Source: Variovorax dokdonensis (GTDB taxonomy: Bacteria; Pseudomonadota; Gammaproteobacteria; Burkholderiales; Burkholderiaceae_C). From it: 64,000 bases of DNA. The first letter of the stretch is position 1; each line of letters starts with the position of its first letter. The notes below the pieces were generated by a model. That model saw only the letters and a program-made list of their open reading frames with translations, did no database searches and had not been told where the DNA came from. The translations under genes and the position numbers were made by a program. Shown in pieces: positions 39,127 to 46,268 of this stretch. The stretch covers positions 620,001-684,000 of the forward strand of contig NZ_JASZYV010000001.1 of NCBI RefSeq assembly GCF_030316895.1, given 5' to 3'.

Positions 39127-40152
39127 ATGCCAGATTTCCCCCTACATGACCCCGCTCTCGTGCCTACTCACACCACCGCGGCAACATCCTCCATCGCACA
39201 CTGGGTAACGCGGCACCATGACATTCCGGTGCAGCAGTGCCACTTGATTCGCCGCGGCCTGAATGACAACTACGCACTCCGTTCGGTCGACGGAATTCGC
39301 TACGTGGCGCGTCTGTACTCCATCCGGCCGCGAGGCGGCTTCAACATCCATTTCGAAGTCTCGCTGCTGACGCATCTGGAGTCCAAAGGCGCAGGCGTCG
39401 CAGCGCCGGTGCCGGCGGCGGACGGGCGCGCGCACATCCAACTGCAGTTTCCCGAAGGTCCGCGTGCCCTGGTGCTCTTCCGGCACGCCGAAGGCGTGGT
39501 TCCGGATACGCTGGAGGAAATCGACCTGACCGGCCGTGCGCTGGCCCACATCCACGAGTCGGCACTCGACTACGCAGGCCCACCAAGCCGCTACACGCTG
39601 GACGGCCACCACTTGGCCGGCCGGACCATGGGCTACTTGGCGGCGTACCCGGAAATAGGCACAAAGTTGCTGGAAACGTACCGCAACTTGGTGCACCGTC
39701 TGTTTGAAGAGCTGGCCGCGGCAGAGGGTGGGCTGACGCGCGTGGTCTGCCACGGCGACACGCATGGCTTCAACAACCACGTGTACACAGACGCCGCCGG
39801 TAAAAGGAAGACCGTGTTCTTCGACTTCGACGACGCTGGCCCCGGCTTCTTGGCCTACGACCTGAGCGTGCTGCCTTGGTCGTACTTGTTTCGCAAAGGC
39901 CTCAAGGAACCCGACGATGTGCTGCGGGAGCGCTGGATGCACTACCTACGCGGGTACCGTGCGGGCGGGGGCGAGGTGAGCGAGGGTGACTTGGCGGCAT
40001 TGCCGCTGTTCTTGCAACTTCGGCACCTATGGAACCTTGGTGAAGCAGCCGGGAGGCTTCACCACTGGGGCACGAATTCGGTGCCAGTGGATTGGCTGCA
40101 GAAGCAAGTGGAGGTATTCGAGGCGTGGAAAGGGCTGGACCTGCGCGTGTGA
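39127..40152 (+). CDS. Aminoglycoside-phosphotransferase-fold kinase (APH/homoserine kinase type II-like)
   Basis: 341 aa. The kinase-like fold is shown by the nucleotide-side region YVARLYS, the catalytic loop VVCHGDTHGFNNH (H-x-D-x4-N form) and the metal motif TVFFDFDDAGPGF. Relatives include homoserine kinase II, choline kinase and antibiotic kinases; the substrate cannot be assigned. A GGAG site precedes the ATG. It stands at the left edge of the cassette-like stretch and has a more ordinary length than the genes that follow. Confidence 0.85.
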   Translation: MPDFPLHDPALVPTHTTAATSSIAHWVTRHHDIPVQQCHLIRRGLNDNYALRSVDGIRYVARLYSIRPRGGFNIHFEVSLLTHLESKGAGVAAPVPAADGRAHIQLQFPEGPRALVLFRHAEGVVPDTLEEIDLTGRALAHIHESALDYAGPPSRYTLDGHHLAGRTMGYLAAYPEIGTKLLETYRNLVHRLFEELAAAEGGLTRVVCHGDTHGFNNHVYTDAAGKRKTVFFDFDDAGPGFLAYDLSVLPWSYLFRKGLKEPDDVLRERWMHYLRGYRAGGGEVSEGDLAALPLFLQLRHLWNLGEAAGRLHHWGTNSVPVDWLQKQVEVFEAWKGLDLRV

Positions 40153-40260
40153 TGGCATCGCTTTGCATCAGCCGCCTCGCGGCAGGAACGAAGCTCAGCG
40201 TCCACGCCCGCCAACTTGAGGTTTGCTGTGGGCCCAAGCGACGCGGCCGGAGTGGCAGAG

Positions 40261-40278
40261 TTCGGCCAAGAGCGGATG
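40261..40278 (+). repeat. Cassette-type repeat copy 1
   Basis: TTCGGCCAAGAGCGGATG. It shares the core CGGCCAnnAGCGGA with six further copies to the right. It lies 79 bases upstream of the small lipoprotein start at 40357 and 109 bases after the kinase-like gene. Confidence 0.7.
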
Positions 40279-40356
40279 CTCCTCATGAGTGCGGAGTTCC
40301 AGTTGGAAGGGTTGAAGAGAAACTTCAGCCACATACTTCGCGATAGGAGATTTCTT

Positions 40357-40647
40357 GTGAGCCTTGCTCGGTTTTCAGTTTTGGTTTTCTCGCTGATGCT
40401 CTTCGGGTGCAGTGATTCAACCGTGGAGGTGCGCATCACGCCTGACGTGTATCAAGTGGGCAGCGTCAAATCTCCGCTCGCAACACCTGCAGTTGACGAG
40501 GTGGTGCGCATGAATCCGCAAAGGGTATTGATGGTGATGTGCCGTAGCACGCCGCCAGCCAAGATCATTCAGTTCGAGAGAGAACTAAGGGCCAAGAACC
40601 AAGCCATCTTGCAGGGGACGCATATGGACGAAGGTTGCCCTGCATAG
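40357..40647 (+). CDS. Small lipoprotein of unknown function (cassette 1)
   Basis: 96 aa. GTG 40357 follows ATAGGAGATTTCTT, a good ribosome site; longer in-frame starts read through repeat copy 1 and are unlikely. The lipobox is SLMLFGC, giving a short mature chain of about 77 residues with two further Cys (VMCRSTP and EGCPA) that could form a disulphide. No domain is recognised. The stop lies five bases before repeat copy 2. Confidence 0.7.
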   Translation: MSLARFSVLVFSLMLFGCSDSTVEVRITPDVYQVGSVKSPLATPAVDEVVRMNPQRVLMVMCRSTPPAKIIQFERELRAKNQAILQGTHMDEGCPA

Positions 40648-40652
40648 GCGCC

Positions 40653-40675
40653 TTCCGGCCAGGAGCGGACCTTTG
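40653..40675 (+). repeat. Cassette-type repeat copy 2
   Basis: TTCCGGCCAGGAGCGGACC and flanks, five bases after the lipoprotein stop. A partial second copy (TGAGCGGACCTTCG, 40691-40704) follows, and a diverged form (CAGCCAATCGGTCATTC, 40778-40794) lies just upstream of the next gene. Confidence 0.75.
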
Positions 40676-40812
40676 TTGTTGGGGCCCCACTGAGCGGACC
40701 TTCGTGTGTGCGCACTAACGAACTGCCGAACAAGAATTGACAAGCAGATCGCAACCGCACGACAGAGGGACACATTACAGCCAATCGGTCATTCGGGGCC
40801 CGTCCGATACTC

Positions 40813-41559
40813 TTGAGCGCCTTCAGCGCAATCCTGCTCGCCTGGTCGATAGTTGCATTTGCGACCGGCCACGTCTACGTGCAGTACTGGCGCGCGCCGC
40901 CGCTGCACTTCAGCGAGTGGTCAGCTTTTGGCTTTGGTGTCGCGATCGCGATGTTGGCGACCAGCCTGATGGTCCGAATATTCGACGATAAGGCGCTCGC
41001 TCGATCCATCTCAAACGGCATGCTGGTCGCTTCATCGTTGGTCGCATTGGCATCGTTGTGCGTTCGATCCGGACTGTTCTCGGCCACGTCTGTGCTTGGC
41101 AATAGCTTCGCGGGAGTTGTGGATGACGCTGCGCTCGCACGGTGCTTCGTTCGACCTGCGCTCGCTGACTTTGCGGTGGCCAGCTTGCCAGGTGTGTACC
41201 AGTGGCTTAAGTATTCCTGCGTCTGCCTTCTCGTCTTAGCTGTCATGGTTGGAGTGCTGGGCGCCACCAAGTCAACGCTGACTCGTTACCCTCGAACTTC
41301 GCTGGTCTTGATGATCGGCTTCGCTTCCCCGTTCTTGGCTTGGTTGTCTCTCGAAGCAACGGCGTACCTTTTTGGCGAGAGGCTGTCTGACATCAAGAAA
41401 TTTCCCGTATGGCGAGCGCGCGCGTCCTTGACGGCTTCGATGCTTATCGTGCTCGCTGCACTGTGGTTCTTCTTTGCGCTGAGCCTGCTCGTCGCGACGC
41501 TTCGGTCTCTTGGGGTTGAGGTTGCCTGGAGGAGCAGCCAGCGCGGGACTTCTCAATGA
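40813..41559 (+). CDS. Hypothetical multi-pass membrane protein (cassette 2)
   Basis: Up to 248 aa from TTG 40813; the start is uncertain. About six hydrophobic helices: AILLAWSIVAFATGHVYV, FGFGVAIAMLATSLMV, MLVASSLVALASLCV, CVCLLVLAVMVGVLGA, SLVLMIGFASPFLAWLS and MLIVLAALWFFFALSLLVA. No recognised family. Base composition is visibly less GC-rich at third positions than the core genes (for example runs such as tcgtctt, attcgac), in line with acquisition. Confidence 0.6.
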   Translation: MSAFSAILLAWSIVAFATGHVYVQYWRAPPLHFSEWSAFGFGVAIAMLATSLMVRIFDDKALARSISNGMLVASSLVALASLCVRSGLFSATSVLGNSFAGVVDDAALARCFVRPALADFAVASLPGVYQWLKYSCVCLLVLAVMVGVLGATKSTLTRYPRTSLVLMIGFASPFLAWLSLEATAYLFGERLSDIKKFPVWRARASLTASMLIVLAALWFFFALSLLVATLRSLGVEVAWRSSQRGTSQ

Positions 41560-41586
41560 CTCATCATCTGATGTGCCAGAAGCCTC

Positions 41587-41610
41587 TTTTCGGCCAAGAG
41601 CGGACTATCG
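41587..41610 (+). repeat. Cassette-type repeat copy 3
   Basis: TTTTCGGCCAAGAGCGGACT with flanks, 28 bases after the stop of the membrane-protein gene. Here CTCTT (41584-41588) can pair with AAGAG to form a small hairpin with the CGGCC in the loop. Confidence 0.75.
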
Positions 41611-41656
41611 GTTCGGTCAGAATCAATGGCTGATTGAACGCTTTCAAGAGGGTCAG

Positions 41657-41992
41657 ATGGTGCCTACCCCAACGGAGCCCGTGTCACAAATAGTCTTCCT
41701 TGCCGACTATCTCCAGGTCGTTTTCCAGGGCGAACGCTTTAGCTTCTATGGCCCAGTTGAAGTCGAAATTGACGGCAGCATGTTGACGCAAGGTAGCCCG
41801 GGTTTCTGTGACGTTCTGGTTGGCCTCATTGGCGAACGGGCAACCTCTGTCGTTGTTGGCGATGACGGGGAACTAGCGATTGCCTTCAGAGGCGGGGCTG
41901 GACTGACGGCTCGACCAGGTCCGTCTGAGGTTGGGCCCGAAGCCTGGCAGTTCAATGGTCTAGGGGGCCAGATCGTTGGCGGTGCGCGTTGA
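41657..41992 (+). CDS. Hypothetical protein (cassette 3)
   Basis: 111 aa. ATG 41657 follows GAGGG at a good distance; the longer frame to 41510 crosses repeat copy 3. The chain reads as a soluble beta-rich protein (VFLADYLQVVFQGERFSFYG; SVVVGDDGELAIAF) with an ordered mix of acidic and aromatic residues. No known domain; resembles small cassette-type proteins that are often annotated only as hypothetical. Stop 14 bases before repeat copy 4. Confidence 0.6.
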   Translation: MVPTPTEPVSQIVFLADYLQVVFQGERFSFYGPVEVEIDGSMLTQGSPGFCDVLVGLIGERATSVVVGDDGELAIAFRGGAGLTARPGPSEVGPEAWQFNGLGGQIVGGAR

Positions 41993-42006
41993 GCAGAATG
42001 CTGCAA

Positions 42007-42024
42007 CCGGCCATAAGCGGTCCC
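42007..42024 (+). repeat. Cassette-type repeat copy 4
   Basis: CCGGCCATAAGCGGTCCC. The upstream flank GAATGCTGC extends the similarity to other copies (consensus form GGCTGCTnnCGGCCAnaAGCGGAC). Confidence 0.7.
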
Positions 42025-42073
42025 ACGCCGTAGGGGCTCCACATCGCAAGAATCAACGCCTCAGAGAATCAAA

Positions 42074-42460
42074 ATGCGCGTCTTCCAGGTGCTCCTCGTA
42101 ATTGCAGCTCTCGCCGGGCTCGCATCCGGCCCTTGGGCACTCGATGCTGCCGCGGCCAGCAATCCGCCGCTCCACTGGCCAGACATTTCGCTGATATTCG
42201 TGGGCAGCGCTGTCAGCCTCCCGCTGGTTCTCGGACTCCAAGCGGCTTTGGGGAACGGCAAGGCCGTCCGTGTGGGTTGGCACTTCTTTCTACTGGGCGC
42301 GGTCAATTTGTTCGCAACTGGAATCTCGACTGCGGGGGTGGCGCTCGCGAGCCTCGGGATTTCGCCGCATTCGCTGCTATTTCTCGCCATGGGCGCCGGA
42401 CTTCTGCTTGGTGTCGTGGGGAGCAGACTGCTCTTCGCCTCAAAATTTGCAGCGGCCTAG
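42074..42460 (+). CDS. Hypothetical four-helix membrane protein (cassette 4)
   Basis: 128 aa. A signal-like first helix (VFQVLLVIAALAGLASG), then helices around ISLIFVGSAVSLPLVLGL, FFLLGAVNLFATGISTAGV and LLFLAMGAGLLLGVVGS. No family recognised. The start ATG is supported by codon frame only; no clear ribosome site is seen. The stop is 10 bases before repeat copy 5. Confidence 0.6.
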   Translation: MRVFQVLLVIAALAGLASGPWALDAAAASNPPLHWPDISLIFVGSAVSLPLVLGLQAALGNGKAVRVGWHFFLLGAVNLFATGISTAGVALASLGISPHSLLFLAMGAGLLLGVVGSRLLFASKFAAA

Positions 42461-42470
42461 CGCGGCCAGG

Positions 42471-42494
42471 TATCGGCCAGGAGCGGACGGTCAG
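42471..42494 (+). repeat. Cassette-type repeat copy 5
   Basis: TATCGGCCAGGAGCGGACGG with flanks, one of the closest matches to the core. A second CGGCCAGG lies just upstream at 42463-42470. Confidence 0.75.
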
Positions 42495-42557
42495 TAGTGA
42501 CGCAGAATCCGACCGTAAGTGGCCTGCCCTGTACATCAACTGAGGTACCGTCAGACA

Positions 42558-42914
42558 ATGAATTCGACCGACGCAAATCGTTCGTTGACCACCGCTGAGC
42601 GCGCGCTCGCCCGGTGGATGCTTGAGAACGGCCCGCCGGAGGCACGGGCATTTCTTGAGCAACTCAATGAGGCAGAGGTCACACCGTGGCGATGCCCGTG
42701 CGGCTGCGCAAGCATCAATTTCCAAATCAAGGGTCGTCCTGCAACGCCTCCGGGCGTGCATATTCTTGGCGACTATCTATGCGGTCCTTTGGATGCACCA
42801 GCCGGCGCTTTCATCTTTGAAAGCGGAGGAGTACTCGGCGGGATTGAGGTGTATTCGCTCGGCAGCGATGCACCTTCAGCGCTTCCCCGTCCCCCACTGC
42901 GGCCGTTTGGCTAA
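42558..42914 (+). CDS. Hypothetical small protein with CPCGC motif (cassette 5)
   Basis: 118 aa from ATG 42558. The N-terminal 45 residues are helical (TTAERALARWMLENGPPEAR). A WRCPCGCASINF segment follows that looks like half of a metal site, then a short beta-rich part (VHILGDYLCG; AFIFESGGVLGGIEVYSLG). No known family. The last residues are Pro-rich. Stop nine bases before repeat copy 6. Confidence 0.6.
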   Translation: MNSTDANRSLTTAERALARWMLENGPPEARAFLEQLNEAEVTPWRCPCGCASINFQIKGRPATPPGVHILGDYLCGPLDAPAGAFIFESGGVLGGIEVYSLGSDAPSALPRPPLRPFG

Positions 42915-42922
42915 GGCGGCTG

Positions 42923-42943
42923 GCGGGCCAGAAGCTGCCGTTC
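42923..42943 (+). repeat. Cassette-type repeat copy 6 (diverged)
   Basis: GCGGGCCAGAAGCTGCCGTT and one more base. Two substitutions from the core (extra G; AGCTGCC for AGCGGAC), but spacing after the stop and the GGCGGCT flank fit the other copies. Confidence 0.6.
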
Positions 42944-42964
42944 ACCAAGACGCTCCAATGAGAT

Positions 42965-43234
42965 ATGAAAAGCGCTAGCCACGTGAGCCCGGAGTCCAAC
43001 CCTGGTCTGCCATGTCCGTGCTGCTACCACCTCTCCCTTTCCGAGCGAGGCGGTTTCGAGATATGCCCGATATGCTTCTGGGAAGATGATGGGCAAGATG
43101 CCGCTGATGTTCGAGGGGGCCCAAACGGCACCCTGAGCCTGTCACAAGCGCGGGCGAACTATCAAGCGTTTGGAGCCAGTGACATGTGGGCCCGCCAGTA
43201 TGTGCGGCCGCCCCACGCGCACGAGTTACCCTGA
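42965..43234 (+). CDS. CPCC-type cysteine-rich protein (cassette 6)
   Basis: 89 aa. It carries the CPCC family core: LPCPCCYHLSLSE, then FEICPICFWEDDGQD, followed by a GGPNGTLSLSQARANYQAFG segment. The two Cys pairs look like a small zinc ribbon. These stand-alone proteins are common in mobile cassettes and near contact-dependent or polymorphic-toxin immunity genes, but their function is not known. The stop lies four bases before repeat copy 7. Confidence 0.82.
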   Translation: MKSASHVSPESNPGLPCPCCYHLSLSERGGFEICPICFWEDDGQDAADVRGGPNGTLSLSQARANYQAFGASDMWARQYVRPPHAHELP

Positions 43235-43237
43235 CGG

Positions 43238-43257
43238 CTCGCGGCCACAAGCGGAAG
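43238..43257 (+). repeat. Cassette-type repeat copy 7 (diverged)
   Basis: CTCGCGGCCACAAGCGGAAG. Core matches except the last C. It is the right-most copy seen; the next gene is on the other strand. Confidence 0.65.
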
Positions 43258-43281
43258 TAGCCAGCCAAGCAGTCCCGCGAA

Positions 43282-43692
43282 CTACTGGTCGATGTGAAAG
43301 ATAGAGCGCCAGTTGACGACGAAGTGCGCAACGATACCTCCGAGGCCGAGCAATATGGCTGTCGCCACAATCCAGTACCCTGCCTTCGGAAAGCCGCCGA
43401 AACCAAGAACGGCGCCAAGTATCGCGACCAAGAAGGCGTAGGCTGCTAGACGGGCGCCGTTTTCATCCTTGGACGGAAATAGGTGCGAGAGCATTTGACG
43501 CATTGCGACGTCAGTGTATTTCGGATGCTCCTGTCGCGGTGAACGTCCGCTATTCGCCAAGCCGAACTTCCGCAACGGGCGCACAACAGACGCGAGAGGC
43601 CTGCTTCCAATCAGCAGCAGCGCAACGTATTCGATGGCCGCTCGGAATCCGTCGAGCGTTCTCGGGACCGACCTTGAAAACCCAGCAAACAA
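43282..43692 (-). CDS. Hypothetical two-helix membrane protein, start uncertain
   Basis: Open from 43692, 136 codons, but that first ATG sits against the T-run of the terminator of the panE-like gene. An internal ATG (43503) gives a 73-aa protein with two helices (AYAFLVAILGAVLGFG; YWIVATAILLGLGGIVAHFV) and the end NWRSIFHIDQ. The upstream portion (GLANSGRSPRQEHPKYT) also reads like real protein, so an intermediate start or a truncated gene is possible. Only gene of the accessory stretch on the minus strand. Confidence 0.5.
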   Translation of the reverse strand: MFAGFSRSVPRTLDGFRAAIEYVALLLIGSRPLASVVRPLRKFGLANSGRSPRQEHPKYTDVAMRQMLSHLFPSKDENGARLAAYAFLVAILGAVLGFGGFPKAGYWIVATAILLGLGGIVAHFVVNWRSIFHIDQ

Positions 43693-43724
43693 AAAGCCGA
43701 GGCATCACCCCGTGATGCCCCGGC
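43691..43724 (-). terminator. Rho-independent terminator of the oxalate-cluster transcript
   Basis: Read on the minus strand: 13-base stem GCCGGGGCATCAC with GTGATGCCTCGGC (one mismatch), three-base loop, then five T. It lies 22 bases after the stop of the PanE-like gene and ends the leftward operon. Confidence 0.9.
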
Positions 43725-43745
43725 CTTGCGTCTTCGAGAACGTGC

Positions 43746-44756
43746 TCAGGCCACGGCGCGCAGCCTCACCTGGCCTTGCTCCTCGGCCATCGTGCGCGCC
43801 AGCAGCTTGACCAGTGCAAAGACGGTGTCGATGTGCGGCGTGGGCGTGTCGGTCATCCGCGCCAGCTCCACCACCGAGCCGACCAGCGCATCGATCTCGG
43901 GCGCGCGGCCGGCCTCGATGTCCTGCAGCATCGAAGTCTTGTGCTTGCCCACTTTCTCGGCACCGGCTATGCGCTTGTCCAGGCTCACCCGGAACTCGAT
44001 GCCGAGCTTTCCAGCCACCGTCTGCGCTTCGCGCATCATGTTTGCGGCGAGTTCGCGCGAGAGCGGGTATTGGCAGATGTCCACCAGCGTGGAGTGGGTG
44101 AGGCTGCTGATGGGGTTGAAGCTCAGATTGCCCCAGAGCTTGAGCCAGATCTCTGCGCGGATGTTGTCGAGCACCGGCGCCTTGAAGCCTGCGCGCACGA
44201 AAGCCTCCGACACGCGCTGCACCCGTTCGCTGCTGCTGCCATCCAGCTCGCCCAAGGGGAAGCGCTCGCCCTCGATGTGCTTGACCACGCCCGGCGCAAG
44301 CAGTTCCGACGCCGGATAGACCACGCAGCCCAGGATGCGCGCCGGGTCGATGCCGGCCAGCAGCGTGCCCTCCGGGTCCACCGTGCGCACCACCGAGCCT
44401 TCCAATGCGCCGCCATGGCGGTTGAAGTACCAGAAGGGGATTCCGTTTTGCATCGGCACGATGACCGTGTCCGGGCCCATCAGCTTGGGCAAGTGCGGCA
44501 GCACCTCTTCGACCTGATGCGCCTTCATGGCCAGGATGACCACGTCCTGCACCCCAGCCTCTGCATAGCTTTCGGTCACGCGGATTTCGCGCGCCACCTG
44601 TTCGGTGCCGTCGGGATGCAGCAGCCGAAAGCCGTTCTTGCGTATCGCCTCCACATGCCGGGCCCGCACGAGGAAGCTGACTTCCTCGCCGGCCAGCGCG
44701 AGCTTCGCGCCGACCAAGCCTCCAATGGCGCCGGCGCCAATCACTGCAATTTTCAT
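43746..44756 (-). CDS. PanE/ketopantoate-reductase-family enzyme, candidate oxalyl-CoA reductase
   Basis: 336 aa. N-terminal Rossmann motif GAGAIGG (7-13), the substrate loop VPMQNGIPFWYF with the conserved Asn, and the C-terminal helical domain with the Lys of AEIWLKLWGNLSFNP, all as in PanE. Real panE (pantothenate) genes are not normally tied to CoA-transferases, and this one ends an operon with oxc, frc and FAH genes. In Methylorubrum extorquens a PanE-family protein (PanE2) encoded beside oxalate genes was shown to reduce oxalyl-CoA to glyoxylate. The same role is proposed here; it would feed gcl. Overlaps the FAH gene by four bases. Confidence 0.85.
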   Translation of the reverse strand: MKIAVIGAGAIGGLVGAKLALAGEEVSFLVRARHVEAIRKNGFRLLHPDGTEQVAREIRVTESYAEAGVQDVVILAMKAHQVEEVLPHLPKLMGPDTVIVPMQNGIPFWYFNRHGGALEGSVVRTVDPEGTLLAGIDPARILGCVVYPASELLAPGVVKHIEGERFPLGELDGSSSERVQRVSEAFVRAGFKAPVLDNIRAEIWLKLWGNLSFNPISSLTHSTLVDICQYPLSRELAANMMREAQTVAGKLGIEFRVSLDKRIAGAEKVGKHKTSMLQDIEAGRAPEIDALVGSVVELARMTDTPTPHIDTVFALVKLLARTMAEEQGQVRLRAVA

Positions 44757-45652
44757 GGTGGTTCCAGGTAGTTGATGTCGGTTGCGGCCGGGCCCTGTTC
44801 GAGGCCTGCGGGTGCGAATGGGTTGGCGAGGCAGCCGATACCGGCGATCTCCACCTCGACATGGCTCTGCGGCTTCATCGAGCCGACGCCGACGGAGGTG
44901 CCGCACAAGATGACGTCGCCGGGCAGCAGCGTCATGTCCATCGAGATCAGGCTGACCAGTTGCGCCACGGAAAAGCGCATGTCGCTGATGGGGTAGTCCT
45001 GACGGACATCGCCATTGAGCCGCGTGACCACGCGCAATTGCGCCGGGTCGAGCCCGGTGGCGACGACCGGGCCCATCGGACAGAACGTGTCGAAGCCCTT
45101 GGCGCGCACCCATTGGGCGAAGGAGGCGTCGCGGTTGAGGATGTCCGCCACCGTGACGTCGTTGGCGCAGGTGTAGCCGAACACGTGCGACAACGCATCT
45201 TCCTCGGCGACGCCGCTGGCGGTCTTGCCGATGACGATGCCAAGCTCGCCTTCGTAAACCACCTTGCCTGCGCATCGCGGCGCGCGTATGGGGGCGCCGT
45301 GGGGCAGGTAGCTGTTGGGCGTCTTGAGCAGATACAGGGGTTCTTCGGGTACCGCCAGCGAAAGCTTCTCGCCCAGCGCCTTGAAGTTGTTCCACAGCGC
45401 GATGACCTTGCTCGGCCGCGTCGGCGTGAGAGGCTGGACTTCGGCCAGCGCAATGATGGTGCCGCTCGCTTCGCATTCGCCGAACATATCGCCGCGCCAT
45501 TCGTGGATGGTGTTGCCGGCCAGCACGCCGAAGCCTTCCTGGCCGGCATGCCTGTAGCGCATCCAGTGGCGCACAAGCGCCGGCTTCGCTGGCCGTGCGG
45601 TGCGGACGGGCTCCGCGCCGGTAGGCAATGTGGTGGTTTCATCGATGCGCAC
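44753..45652 (-). CDS. Fumarylacetoacetate-hydrolase-family protein
   Basis: 299 aa. GTG 45652 is preceded by AAGGAG at eight bases and is preferred over an upstream GTG at 45700 that would overlap the previous gene. The metal-site signature of the FAH superfamily is present: VVYEGELGIVIGK (two Glu ligands), the Asp in FGYTCANDVT, and GDVILCGTSVGVG near the end. Members hydrolyse or decarboxylate C-C bonds of acylpyruvates and oxaloacetate-like acids. In this operon a dicarboxylate or oxaloacetate substrate is plausible. Confidence 0.9.
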   Translation of the reverse strand: MRIDETTTLPTGAEPVRTARPAKPALVRHWMRYRHAGQEGFGVLAGNTIHEWRGDMFGECEASGTIIALAEVQPLTPTRPSKVIALWNNFKALGEKLSLAVPEEPLYLLKTPNSYLPHGAPIRAPRCAGKVVYEGELGIVIGKTASGVAEEDALSHVFGYTCANDVTVADILNRDASFAQWVRAKGFDTFCPMGPVVATGLDPAQLRVVTRLNGDVRQDYPISDMRFSVAQLVSLISMDMTLLPGDVILCGTSVGVGSMKPQSHVEVEIAGIGCLANPFAPAGLEQGPAATDINYLEPP

Positions 45653-45692
45653 GCGCTTTGCTCCTTGCAATGAGTGATCGTTCAGGCCGGTG

Positions 45693-46025
45693 TCACACAC
45701 CGATCTCGCGGCCCAGCGCCTCGGCCCAGTTGAACCATGCGGGCGAGACCATGGCGCCGGTGCCGTTCAGGCGCTGGCGGTGCTGCGCGGCCTTTTCCGC
45801 AATCACGCTGCAGAGAAATTCGGCGTCGTAGGCGCGCAGGAGGTGAGGCTGATGCGTTTCGAGGTACAGGCGCATGCGGGCGTCCGGATCGCTGCGCTCG
45901 CGAAGCAGCTCGGCGTAGACATCGCTGCACCAGTGCCAGCGCAGGCCCAGCTCGTTGAAAGCCGCGTTGTAGGCATTGCGGTCCAGTTCGGCGTCGAGGT
46001 ATTGGGCGGGAAGATCGTTGAGCAT
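45693..46025 (-). CDS. Hypothetical protein of the oxalate operon
   Basis: 110 aa, soluble, mainly helical, rich in Leu, Ala, Arg and Trp (LRWHWCSDVYAELL; FNWAEALGREIGV). No domain or family is recognised. It lies between frc and the FAH-family gene on the same strand with its own AT-rich upstream region. Conservation of such a gene next to CoA-transferases would be worth testing; nothing in the chain points to enzyme activity. Confidence 0.75.
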   Translation of the reverse strand: MLNDLPAQYLDAELDRNAYNAAFNELGLRWHWCSDVYAELLRERSDPDARMRLYLETHQPHLLRAYDAEFLCSVIAEKAAQHRQRLNGTGAMVSPAWFNWAEALGREIGV

Positions 46026-46111
46026 GGCCGGGTTCCTTGTGTTGGGCGTGCCGCGGGGTTGGGGGCAAAACTCGCAGCGGTCTGCAACGGCACGGAAGGA
46101 ATCTTCGAAGG

Positions 46112-46170
46112 CTTGATCAATAAATAACAGTCAAATGTTCTTATTCAGTTCATCAGTGATCGTTGATGGA
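46112..46170 (-). promoter_or_regulatory. AT-rich probable promoter region upstream of the hypothetical/FAH/PanE genes
   Basis: The most AT-rich spot of the oxalate cluster, between frc and the 45693-46025 gene. On the minus strand it contains TTTGACTGTTATTTATTGATCA, written here as fragments: a TTGACT -35-like hexamer with TTATTT-type sequences after it. Exact -10 not assignable. Suggests an internal promoter for the last three genes. Confidence 0.4.
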
Positions 46171-46268
46171 TCTGGGGCCAAGCCGGTCCATGGGGCACGC
46201 ACCCCGGCGAGAGACAGGCTTGAGTCAACGTGCCGAGCCAGGGCCGTGCCTGGCCCGGCACGCGCGGA

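Noticed and set aside
40261..43257. Calling the array a classical integron
   Set aside because: No tyrosine recombinase of the IntI type is visible and I could not place paired RYYYAAC/GTTRRRY boxes at the repeats, so only cassette-like is claimed.
43504..43692. Upstream part of the minus-strand two-helix gene as certain coding sequence
   Set aside because: Its first ATG abuts the T-run of the neighbouring terminator with no ribosome site; kept only as a possible extension or remnant.
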